Below, piece by piece: positions 1 to 5,874 of a DNA stretch of 12,217 nucleotides. The position numbers were made by a program, and so were the translations under genes. Source of the stretch: Deltaproteobacteria bacterium (lineage in GTDB: Bacteria; Bdellovibrionota; UBA1018; UBA923). The notes below the pieces were generated by a model that did no database searches, was not told the DNA's origin, and was given only the letters and a program-made list of their open reading frames with translations. The stretch lies in assembly GCA_016194725.1 (NCBI GenBank), contig JACQAW010000350.1, positions 1 through 12,217 on the forward strand, written 5' to 3'. Numbering within the stretch: the first letter of the stretch is position 1; each line of letters opens with the position of its first letter.

Positions 1-1053
1 AACTGCAATTTTCGCTGCATCATGTGTCCGCAGGCTATTGACCCGCGTTACGCAAAATACAAAGGCGAATACAACATGCCACTCGAGACATTCGAGCGCA
101 TTGCCCGCGAGCTCTTCGACGATGCACACTTCGTCGATCTGCGTGGATTTGGCGAAACGGTGATTTTGCCTTACTGGTCCGATATCGTCGATCGGCTCGA
201 ACAGTATCCCTTCATCAACTGGCACCTTGTGACCAATCTATCGGTTCATCGTGACCAACTTTGGGATAAAATGATTCAACGCGGCTTCAGCTTGGGCTTT
301 TCGTGCGATGCCGCTACCAAAGAGACGTTTGAAAGAATTCGCGTGGGCAGCCATTTCGAGCGCATACTTCACAACCTCGAGGTGGTGACCGACTCCATTC
401 GCCGCCATAAGCGCGGCCAGCTTTATATGATCGTGACGGTTCAACGGGGCAATATCGATGAGCTGCCGCAGATCATCGAGTTGGCCCACAGGTATGGGGT
501 GCGCGATGTGCAGTTCAAAATGGTGCGCAAGAATGGAGATGGCCACGCCGAGTACCCGACGCCGGCCATGACCGAGCGGCTTAAGGCCGCGTTGAACCGG
601 AGCCTCGAGCTCGCCGACGACTTTGTCGTCAAGCTCATGGTCAATGACCAGGACATGCTTGCGTTAATGGACCCCAAAAAGGCGGCTCAGGTTGCCGCGA
701 TCGCGCTCGAAACACATCACAACTTTCCACCCCCACCGGGCTTTGACCCGGAGTTCGTCGCCGCTCATTCCTGGCGCGCCTTGGGCGACCGACTCAGCGA
801 CGTTTCGCGCGTTTCGGTGAATAAAACCTGCTTCAAGCCGTTTCACTACACTTATTTCGCCCACGATGGGCGCGTCGGCACCTGCAACCACATGATGGAT
901 CCTGACATGCTGGTTTTGGGCGACCTCCGCAAGAACAGCTTCAGCGAAATCTGGAACAGCGACGAATACCAGTTCTTCCGCGGCACAGTTCTTCATAACC
1001 GTTTGCAACATAAGCGTTGCCTTTGGTGCTTTGAACATCGGCTTGATGACTGA
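1..1053 (+). CDS. Radical SAM/SPASM enzyme, 5'-truncated by the window edge
   Basis: The reading frame is open from base 1, so the true start lies left of the window; 350 codons are visible. The first residues read NCNFRCIMCPQ, giving the CxxxCxxC motif (visible residues C2, C6, C9) that binds the [4Fe-4S] cluster used to cleave S-adenosylmethionine. The C-terminal SPASM-type domain has four cysteines (C277, C295, C340, C343; spacing C-x17-C-x44-C-x2-C) that should hold one auxiliary Fe-S cluster. By alignment with the full-length paralog at 3689-4843 only about 44 N-terminal residues are missing. Such enzymes usually modify peptides, less often sugars or other small molecules; the substrate here is unknown. 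The stop overlaps the sulfotransferase start by one base (TGATG), so the two are probably translationally coupled. The radical SAM/SPASM assignment is very secure; the reaction is not known. Confidence 0.95.
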   Translation, partial: NCNFRCIMCPQAIDPRYAKYKGEYNMPLETFERIARELFDDAHFVDLRGFGETVILPYWSDIVDRLEQYPFINWHLVTNLSVHRDQLWDKMIQRGFSLGFSCDAATKETFERIRVGSHFERILHNLEVVTDSIRRHKRGQLYMIVTVQRGNIDELPQIIELAHRYGVRDVQFKMVRKNGDGHAEYPTPAMTERLKAALNRSLELADDFVVKLMVNDQDMLALMDPKKAAQVAAIALETHHNFPPPPGFDPEFVAAHSWRALGDRLSDVSRVSVNKTCFKPFHYTYFAHDGRVGTCNHMMDPDMLVLGDLRKNSFSEIWNSDEYQFFRGTVLHNRLQHKRCLWCFEHRLDD

Positions 1054-1829
1054 TGGAGAACACCAAACCTTACCTGCTTTGCGCAACCCACCGCACGGGC
1101 AGTACGCCAGTCTACCAGCTTGTGAGCCACTATCTTCAGGCGACCAGCGGAGTTGTGGGGCTGGGAGAATACTTCAGTCGTTACATCGCGTCGTATTGGG
1201 ATAACGGCGCGGGCATTTCGGTTTTCCACTATCCCAATACTCACGAGCCCTTCTCGCCGGAATTTCGCTATAACGTAGGTGGCCGCCTTGAGCTCGAGGA
1301 AAAAATAAGCAGCATGCGGGCCAAGCTGTTGCGAAAATACCACTCGAGGTATTTCATCAAGCTGTTCCCACATGTACTGCCTTTCGAGCACAGGGAATGG
1401 ATGCTATCGCATTACGAATGGATCTTTCTTGAAAGAAAAGACGTCTTTGAGCAGATCCTCAGCTGCCTCATTTGTCACGAGACGGGAATCTGGTATGGCG
1501 CCGCGCCTCAGAAGGCGCTGCCACTGGGGTCGTTGAAAGCAACGCGCGAAGCCTTCGAAAATTTCGAGCTGGTCTTGTTCAATTATTTTCAGCTCAAAAT
1601 GCGAAGAAATCCCGCAATTGTCCTTCACTATGAAGATCTGCGCGAACTGTCGCCGCGCGCATTTCTTGCCAAAGCCGGATTTACCTCGAACGTGTCGCTC
1701 ACGGGCCTTAAACTCACAAGTGTGCAGCGGCCCTGGACCAAGAGTGCTGCCTTTTCGAATATCTCCGAGATCAGGAAATGGTATCGCGGGTCTCTTCTCA
1801 ATGAGCTTGCGCCGCTTGCCCCGTACTAG
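1053..1829 (+). CDS. Stf0-like PAPS-dependent sulfotransferase
   Basis: This 258-residue protein starts with a beta-strand and loop, LLCATHRTGSTPVYQLV, around residues 8-24. The HRTGST segment matches the 5'-phosphosulfate-binding loop of sulfotransferases. GVVGLGEYF follows at residues 33-41 and resembles the Stf0 family segment carrying the proposed catalytic glutamate, so E39 is a candidate. A later HYEDL motif fits the region near the 3'-phosphate-binding site. The length is typical for the family. Such enzymes move sulfate from PAPS to a hydroxyl group, for example on trehalose in the founding member. No signal peptide or membrane segment is visible, so it is probably cytoplasmic. Its ATG overlaps the stop of the upstream radical SAM gene, implying that both act on the same product. 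The acceptor is unknown. Its stop shares a CTAG palindrome with the stop of the convergent PqqD-like gene. Confidence 0.8.
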   Translation: MENTKPYLLCATHRTGSTPVYQLVSHYLQATSGVVGLGEYFSRYIASYWDNGAGISVFHYPNTHEPFSPEFRYNVGGRLELEEKISSMRAKLLRKYHSRYFIKLFPHVLPFEHREWMLSHYEWIFLERKDVFEQILSCLICHETGIWYGAAPQKALPLGSLKATREAFENFELVLFNYFQLKMRRNPAIVLHYEDLRELSPRAFLAKAGFTSNVSLTGLKLTSVQRPWTKSAAFSNISEIRKWYRGSLLNELAPLAPY

Positions 1830-2152
1830 GCCCTAATCAATTTTTCCTTCAGAAGACCCTTGATGAGCTTCGACAGATTCCTGTCCAGCCGCGCCTCGGA
1901 TGGCTTGTGTTTGCGCATGATGGTCTCTTTGATTTGGTTGATCGACGCCTGCCCGTCGATCATCAACCACACTTCGGCAGCCACTCCTTCAATCGTAAAG
2001 AAATGCTGGTCGTCGGCCAGACGCATGATGGCCACGGTGCCATCCACATTGCGTCGGGACAATACGTCCTTGGCGCGCTGAAACGTCGCGTCTCCGACTG
2101 GCTTGTCTGCTTTTTTTCGTGGGGCTTTTTTTAAGGCTCTTTTCTTCGGCAT
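1826..2152 (-). CDS. PqqD-like protein (stand-alone RiPP recognition element)
   Basis: The 108-residue product has a lysine-rich tail (residues 1-18) followed by a PqqD-type winged-helix fold: strands around DGTVAIMRLADDQHFFTIEG, then the family signature in which a helix (VAAEVWLMIDG) leads to ASINQIKETI and a final helix ending in LLKEKLIRA. PqqD-like domains bind leader peptides of ribosomally made peptides and present them to a radical SAM/SPASM partner; two such partners flank this gene, one on each side. It lies on the opposite strand to them, so co-regulation is not by a shared transcript. The start ATG at 2152 has a TATTCT hexamer 6 nt upstream and no Shine-Dalgarno, consistent with leaderless expression. 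Residues 7-15 are encoded by two A7 tracts, which could cause slippage. I infer the peptide-binding role from family and context only. Confidence 0.82.
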   Translation of the reverse strand: MPKKRALKKAPRKKADKPVGDATFQRAKDVLSRRNVDGTVAIMRLADDQHFFTIEGVAAEVWLMIDGQASINQIKETIMRKHKPSEARLDRNLSKLIKGLLKEKLIRA

Positions 2153-2158
2153 AAAGAG

Positions 2159-2186
2159 AGAATAGACAAGTTCGAGGCTTTTGCAA
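2159..2186 (-). promoter_or_regulatory. Candidate promoter of the PqqD-like gene
   Basis: Read on the minus strand, TTGCAA (2186-2181) and TATTCT (2164-2159) are separated by 16 bp and each match four of six sigma-70 consensus positions. The -10 element ends 6 nt before the ATG, so transcription would start at or next to the start codon. This is a motif match only. Confidence 0.3.
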
Positions 2187-2269
2187 ATTGTTCTTGGTCC
2201 AAAACGGCACTACACTGGAAGCACCGTGCAGCGAATTCGGGAAGATGAATTTGAAATCGTGGTTTTCTT

Positions 2270-2351
2270 GAGAGTGCCCGACATGTGTCTCGTGTGCCAC
2301 TATCTATGGCACGTCAACACTCCGCCTTCAAACACCGGAAACGGCACTCTC
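2270..2351. repeat. Nested inverted repeat, possible structured RNA or operator
   Basis: GAGAGTGCC (2270-2278) is perfectly complementary to GGCACTCTC (2343-2351). Inside it lies a second hairpin, GTGCCA (2294-2299) and TGGCAC (2307-2312), with a 7-nt loop. A small CCG-GAAA-CGG hairpin with a GNRA-type tetraloop (2335-2344) would compete with the outer stem. No U-tract follows, so an intrinsic terminator is unlikely. A regulatory RNA fold or protein-binding site is possible; chance is not excluded. Confidence 0.35.
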
Positions 2352-2424
2352 GTGACTCGCGCGCTGGCTGGAGGCGAGGACTTGCCGTTTCATGAGAGCA
2401 GATTACTGGGTGTCGTGAAAAATT

Positions 2425-2571
2425 TCAGGATTTCGCGCCGAACTCGCCTGCGACTTTTGCTGCTTGCCATTTGGAAACGGCAGCGCTGACACGGCGGTAG
2501 CCCTCTGTGACAGACGGCCCAATGTACGCCGTCGCTATTGACGATACCAGAATTTTTGAAATTTCAGCCAT
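2425..2571 (-). CDS. Possible small ORF, 48 aa (candidate peptide)
   Basis: An ATG-initiated 48-codon frame on the minus strand begins MAEISKILVSSIATAYIGP and ends in EFGAKS before TGA. It lies upstream of and in the same direction as the PqqD-like gene. The composition is balanced, with no cysteine and no double-glycine cleavage motif. No Shine-Dalgarno or nearby -10 hexamer is visible. A frame of this length can occur by chance, and it overlaps the 31-codon plus-strand ORF, so at most one is likely real. Confidence 0.18.
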   Translation of the reverse strand: MAEISKILVSSIATAYIGPSVTEGYRRVSAAVSKWQAAKVAGEFGAKS

Positions 2572-2617
2572 GCAGTTTTATCAGCACATCGACACTCCAG
2601 CTATATCCATGGTTTAA
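2522..2617 (+). CDS. Possible leader or precursor ORF, 31 aa
   Basis: An ATG-initiated 31-codon frame begins MYAVAIDDTRIFEISAMQF and ends in SMV. Its TAA (2615-2617) is one base from the nucleotidyltransferase ATG at 2619 (TAATATG), an arrangement that permits translational coupling. No ribosome binding site or -10 element is evident before its ATG, and the promoter I propose for the downstream gene lies inside it, which argues against it. Confidence 0.2.
   Translation: MYAVAIDDTRIFEISAMQFYQHIDTPAISMV
2556..2584 (+). promoter_or_regulatory. Candidate promoter of the nucleotidyltransferase gene
   Basis: TTGAAA (2556-2561, five of six matches to -35) and TATCAG (2579-2584, four of six to -10) are spaced by 17 bp. 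The predicted transcript would begin near 2591, which favours the ATG at 2619 as start over the upstream in-frame TTG at 2538. Confidence 0.35.
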
Positions 2618-2618
2618 T

Positions 2619-3614
2619 ATGCCAATGACAAGCCGGCCACGCCGAGTAGGCAAGTTTCTCTTGCATACTGCGGCGCCCTTCATACCCAAATCCATTGGCC
2701 GGCTACCGTATACGGCTGCCCTCAAGACTCTTGGCACATTACTTGGCCAGATCTCAACAGCTGGTCCGCCCGAAATCTGGCCCCGGAACAGCTATTTGTC
2801 GGAGACCTTTCAACCCGGCCGCAGTGATCTTGACGTTACAATCTGGTTTCCGGCAACGCCCTGCCCGAAGCAACTTCGGCTCGTGCGAAAAATTCTAGAA
2901 ATCACACGCACAGCCTTTCCGTTGCTCGGCGAAGCCAATTCCTATGAGCCAAGCACGACTAAAACCACCGCCGCGTTCATGAACAGATTTCTGCTGGAAC
3001 GCGACCCAAAGCTCGCGATCAAGCTTGGAGGCGCCGAAAACAAAACTCCGGGCAACGTCGCCGCGGCCTTTTTATTGCGTGCGCTCGACTCGGACGCTGG
3101 AAATCTCAAGAACTATCCCATGTCCCGCCGCGAAAAATGGAACCGCCATCTGAGCGCCGTCGGGCTTCAACACCTGGACTTTGCCGACCCGGCTCGCATT
3201 CAAGACAATATATACAATGCCGTCGCGGAAGCCGTTACCGGTTCGCCATCGTCTGCCGATGCACGCCAGACGGCGGTCGTGCTCAAGAAATACTTCGCTG
3301 CACCGTACGAGACGCAGAGAAACGGATTTTTCGGGCAGCAGAACGAGCTCCATTTTCTGCTTCCCCATCGCTACTGCTATCTTCCCGGTGTTTCACCTCC
3401 CCAGAAAGAATGGCAACGTGAAGTGGTACTCGCGCAACTTGCCTGGGAGATATCCGGCCTGCTTTCGCAGTACCTTCTTTTTTCAAACGGATTCGCGCTC
3501 CTGGAGCACGTGGACAATCTGACAAAATTCGCGCAGGCGGTCACCGGAAACCCCTTGCTGGAAGACGGCTTCCGTGTCCTGCGCGAAAAAATACAGGAAC
3601 TCGTTTTCGCTTAA
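2619..3614 (+). CDS. Nucleotidyltransferase-fold protein
   Basis: With the ATG at 2619 the product is 331 residues; an in-frame TTG at 2538 would add 27 residues but lies upstream of the best promoter candidate. The segment LSETFQPGRSDLDVTIWFP (residues 60-78) resembles the catalytic core of polymerase-beta-type nucleotidyltransferases, where a serine loop is followed by a DxD pair on a beta-strand; here S61 or S69 and D70/D72. A third carboxylate is not obvious. The remaining roughly 250 residues look mostly helical and I do not recognise them. Family members transfer NMP groups to proteins, antibiotics, sugars or RNA. The gene sits between the PqqD-like gene and the second radical SAM/SPASM gene, with 74 bp to the latter, so a role in tailoring the same product is reasonable but inferred. 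The fold call rests on one motif. Confidence 0.6.
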   Translation: MPMTSRPRRVGKFLLHTAAPFIPKSIGRLPYTAALKTLGTLLGQISTAGPPEIWPRNSYLSETFQPGRSDLDVTIWFPATPCPKQLRLVRKILEITRTAFPLLGEANSYEPSTTKTTAAFMNRFLLERDPKLAIKLGGAENKTPGNVAAAFLLRALDSDAGNLKNYPMSRREKWNRHLSAVGLQHLDFADPARIQDNIYNAVAEAVTGSPSSADARQTAVVLKKYFAAPYETQRNGFFGQQNELHFLLPHRYCYLPGVSPPQKEWQREVVLAQLAWEISGLLSQYLLFSNGFALLEHVDNLTKFAQAVTGNPLLEDGFRVLREKIQELVFA

Positions 3615-3635
3615 GACTCGCAGCATCAACACCCA

Positions 3636-3692
3636 ATGAGCGTAATGCCTGTTGTCGTCGCCAGAGATCGACATTATGCTCGTTTCGAATGA
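3636..3692 (+). CDS. Possible 18-aa ORF overlapping the radical SAM start
   Basis: An ATG frame encodes MSVMPVVVARDRHYARFE, and its TGA overlaps the radical SAM ATG by four bases (ATGA). PqqA-type precursors are almost this short and lie just upstream of their enzymes, which is the only reason to list it. Eighteen codons are not significant statistically, and the proposed promoter for the enzyme lies within it. Confidence 0.15.
   Translation: MSVMPVVVARDRHYARFE
3652..3680 (+). promoter_or_regulatory. Candidate promoter of the second radical SAM gene
   Basis: TTGTCG (3652-3657) and TATGCT (3675-3680) are spaced by 17 bp, each four of six consensus matches. The -10 ends 8 nt before the ATG at 3689, as at other genes in the window, and there is no Shine-Dalgarno. 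Confidence 0.3.
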
Positions 3693-4843
3693 GCCAGGTG
3701 AGCCTTGACGAGATTTTCCGCTCGAAAGCCGAAAACATCAAAACCGCGTGGAACCACTACCAGAACCGCGACACGGTTCTAGCTTCGCTGCCGTTTCGGG
3801 GCATCATCGAGCTTACCCAGAACTGCAACTTCCGATGCGTCATGTGCGCGCAGTCCTGGGAGCCTAAATATGCTCGCTACAGCAACGAGCTCAATATGCC
3901 CTTTGACGACTTCGTGCGCATCGGAGAACAGCTGTTCCCCTCGGCTCTGTCGATTGACCTGCGCGGCTTCGGGGAATCGACCATTTTGCCCTACTGGCCC
4001 GACGTCCTCACTTTTCTGGAAAACTATCCGCTCATCGAATGGAACCTGGTGACGAACCTGGCGCTGCCTCGCGACGAGGTCTGGCAAAAAATGTGCTCGC
4101 TTGATTTTTCCATCGGATTTTCCTGCGACGGCGCCACGAAAGAAACGTTTGAAGCTATAAGGGTCCGAGCCCATTTCAATCGAATTCTGCACAATCTGGG
4201 CGTGGTGCGGGACTCCATAAAAAGCCAGGGACGCGGTTTCATCTATTTCATTTCCACGATCCAGAAATGCAATATGCATGAAATGCGCGCAATCGTGGAG
4301 CTGGCGCGGGAATACAACGTGGATGAGGTTCAGTTCAAAGCCGTGCAAGGCGAACACACCGACCAGCTGCTCATCGAGGTCGATCCCGAACTGCTGGCCT
4401 CGCACTCCCACGCGGCTTTGGATGCCGCCGCCGACCTGGGAATTCGCGTAACCTTCAACGACGCGGCCTTCCTGCGCGGCCTCGATGCTGAAAAGTACGC
4501 TCGCGTTTCGAAATTTCGTCTCAAAAAAGATCATCTTACTGCGTACGTCGAACGCAATGGTTTGAGCGGGCCCCTCGCGGCCATAGCCGATACGGCTAGA
4601 GTGTCGGAGCACCGGTCGTGCTTCAAGTCGTTCAGCCTGATTTTCGTGGATCATCGGCTCAAAGTCGGTACCTGCAACCACATGATGCATCCGATCTTGC
4701 TTGAAATGGGCGACGCCAAAACCAGCTCCTTGTCTGACATCTGGAACGGCCAGCCTTACCGCGATTTTCGGGAATCCCATCTTCAAGCTCGCCCTCAGGA
4801 CTCCCGCTGCCAGTGGTGCTTTGCCCACCGGCTGGACGACTGA
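3689..4843 (+). CDS. Radical SAM/SPASM enzyme
   Basis: This complete 384-residue enzyme is a paralog of the truncated protein at 1-1053. Residues 40-55 read IELTQNCNFRCVMCAQ, giving the CxxxCxxC radical SAM motif at C46, C50 and C53. A DLRGFGE segment and FSCDGATKETFEAIR lie in the barrel at the same places as in the paralog. The C-terminal SPASM-type domain has C311, C329, C374 and C377, with exactly the paralog's spacing (x17, x44, x2), a shared GTCNHMM motif and the shared ending HRLDD. One auxiliary Fe-S cluster is expected. The N-terminal 35 residues before the barrel are charged and helical. The start is the only ATG that fits, and it has a TATGCT hexamer 8 nt upstream. The likely job is a radical-based modification of a peptide or related substrate; the substrate is not visible in the sequence. 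Confidence 0.95.
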   Translation: MSQVSLDEIFRSKAENIKTAWNHYQNRDTVLASLPFRGIIELTQNCNFRCVMCAQSWEPKYARYSNELNMPFDDFVRIGEQLFPSALSIDLRGFGESTILPYWPDVLTFLENYPLIEWNLVTNLALPRDEVWQKMCSLDFSIGFSCDGATKETFEAIRVRAHFNRILHNLGVVRDSIKSQGRGFIYFISTIQKCNMHEMRAIVELAREYNVDEVQFKAVQGEHTDQLLIEVDPELLASHSHAALDAAADLGIRVTFNDAAFLRGLDAEKYARVSKFRLKKDHLTAYVERNGLSGPLAAIADTARVSEHRSCFKSFSLIFVDHRLKVGTCNHMMHPILLEMGDAKTSSLSDIWNGQPYRDFRESHLQARPQDSRCQWCFAHRLDD

Positions 4844-4881
4844 TCGTAGTCATTTCCCCACGACTGTGCTTTAGTGGATCA

Positions 4882-5874
4882 ATGACGCGTGAGCCGATCT
4901 CGGTGCAGGCGCTGATCGTTACCCACGGACGCGCCTCCTGGCTAAACAGGTGTATCAATAGCCTCACTCGTGCCGCAGACCACTGCGACGAAATCAGGCT
5001 GAGTTTTTCGTTAGGGGTAAACGGCAGCGACCCGCAAACAAGCCAAACCCTCGACGAGCTGAAACTGCCATTTATCGCCGTCGAACCGACCACGCCCGCC
5101 GAAGCCCGCAACAAGCTGTTTGCATCGATGACCGGCGAATGGATTCTCTTTATCGACGATGATGCCTTTGTCGCTCCGGATTTTTTCGAATGTTTTCTGA
5201 TGGCGCTGAAGTCATTTCCAAAAAGCGATGCGATTGGCGGCCCCAACCTTACTCACGTCGACTCGAGCCCATTTCAACGAGCCACCGGGCAGGCACTGGC
5301 ATCGCGTTTCGCCACCTTTCTGTCTTACGCGCGTTATCGCGCAACCGGCCCGCTCAGGGCCTGCAACGAATCCGCGCTCATCCTTTGCAATCTGTTCGTC
5401 AGGCGCAGCGCCCTTGGCGCGCTCAGATTTCCCTCTCACATCGTCTGTGCCGAAGAAAACTGGCTGCTGGCAAGAATGTCCGAGCAAGGAGCCCAACTCG
5501 TTTACGCTCCCGCACTGTGGGTCTGGCACGAGCGCCGCGAAGGTTTTTACGCATTGGCTGGCCAGGTTTTCAAATACGGGCGTGGCAGGGGACAGAGCCT
5601 TCGACTTGGACTCGGTGCCATTCGGGTAACTCATGTGCTGCCGTCGCTATGCCTTTTTTATACGGCCGCATTCGCGGCTGCGTTTTGCCTGGGCGCGACC
5701 GACTTGTTGCCCGGTGCGACGCCGTTTCTGGTCTATGCGGCTTTATGTGCCTGGTTCGCAGCCACCCGCACAGATTCTTTTCTGACGGCTATACTGATTT
5801 TTCCACTCATTCATTGCGCGTACGGCGTCGGCATTATCGTGGGACTTCTCATTCCTGCTTCGGTTCGAAGGTAA
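4882..5874 (+). CDS. Family 2 glycosyltransferase with C-terminal membrane segments
   Basis: The ATG at 4882 gives 330 residues that open with VQALIVTHGRASWLNRCINSL, the nucleotide-sugar-binding start of the GT-A fold. The metal-binding motif follows as FIDDDAF (D92-D94), and an AEENWLLARM segment fits the acceptor-side acidic motif. From about residue 245 there are several hydrophobic stretches, so the enzyme is probably anchored in the inner membrane with its catalytic domain in the cytoplasm. An upstream in-frame GTG (4813) lies inside the radical SAM gene and would add residues that do not belong to the fold, so I reject it. The gene starts 38 bp after the radical SAM gene on the same strand and probably shares its transcript. 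Donor sugar and acceptor are unknown. Its 3' end overlaps the convergent secreted-protein gene by 26 bp. Confidence 0.85.
   Translation: MTREPISVQALIVTHGRASWLNRCINSLTRAADHCDEIRLSFSLGVNGSDPQTSQTLDELKLPFIAVEPTTPAEARNKLFASMTGEWILFIDDDAFVAPDFFECFLMALKSFPKSDAIGGPNLTHVDSSPFQRATGQALASRFATFLSYARYRATGPLRACNESALILCNLFVRRSALGALRFPSHIVCAEENWLLARMSEQGAQLVYAPALWVWHERREGFYALAGQVFKYGRGRGQSLRLGLGAIRVTHVLPSLCLFYTAAFAAAFCLGATDLLPGATPFLVYAALCAWFAATRTDSFLTAILIFPLIHCAYGVGIIVGLLIPASVRR

Larger units (their letters stand above)
2153..2618. other. Gene-poor divergent intergenic region (about 470 bp) with inverted repeats and tiny ORFs
   Basis: This stretch separates the minus-strand PqqD-like gene from the plus-strand nucleotidyltransferase gene and holds no convincing gene. 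It contains candidate promoters in both directions, a nested inverted repeat (2270-2351), a 31-codon plus-strand ORF (2522-2617) ending one base before the nucleotidyltransferase ATG, and a 48-codon minus-strand ORF (2425-2571). An open plus-strand frame at 2181-2489 has only a TTG start and unconvincing composition. Its position inside a radical SAM/PqqD locus makes it the first place to look for a precursor peptide. Confidence 0.6.

Noticed and set aside
2101..2135. T-rich runs as an intrinsic terminator
   Set aside because: They lie within the PqqD-like coding sequence and are not preceded by a GC-rich hairpin.
2181..2489. Plus-strand 102-codon frame in the intergenic region, including an ATG-started 68-codon part from 2283
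   Set aside because: TTG start, no start signals, an arginine- and leucine-rich end and no recognisable motif; it also crosses the inverted-repeat region. The CLVC pair is not enough to call a peptide.
2538..2618. TTG-initiated extension of the nucleotidyltransferase
   Set aside because: The best promoter candidate lies inside it and the added residues show no domain features, so ATG 2619 is preferred. The choice remains uncertain.
3779..4828. Long (349 codon) minus-strand frame opposite the second radical SAM gene
   Set aside because: It is antisense to a gene with clear radical SAM and SPASM motifs, and its translation resembles no known protein; codon bias of the real gene explains the open frame.
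4813..4881. In-frame GTG extension of the glycosyltransferase
   Set aside because: It overlaps the radical SAM coding sequence and adds residues upstream of the strand that normally opens the GT-A fold; the ATG at 4882 fits.
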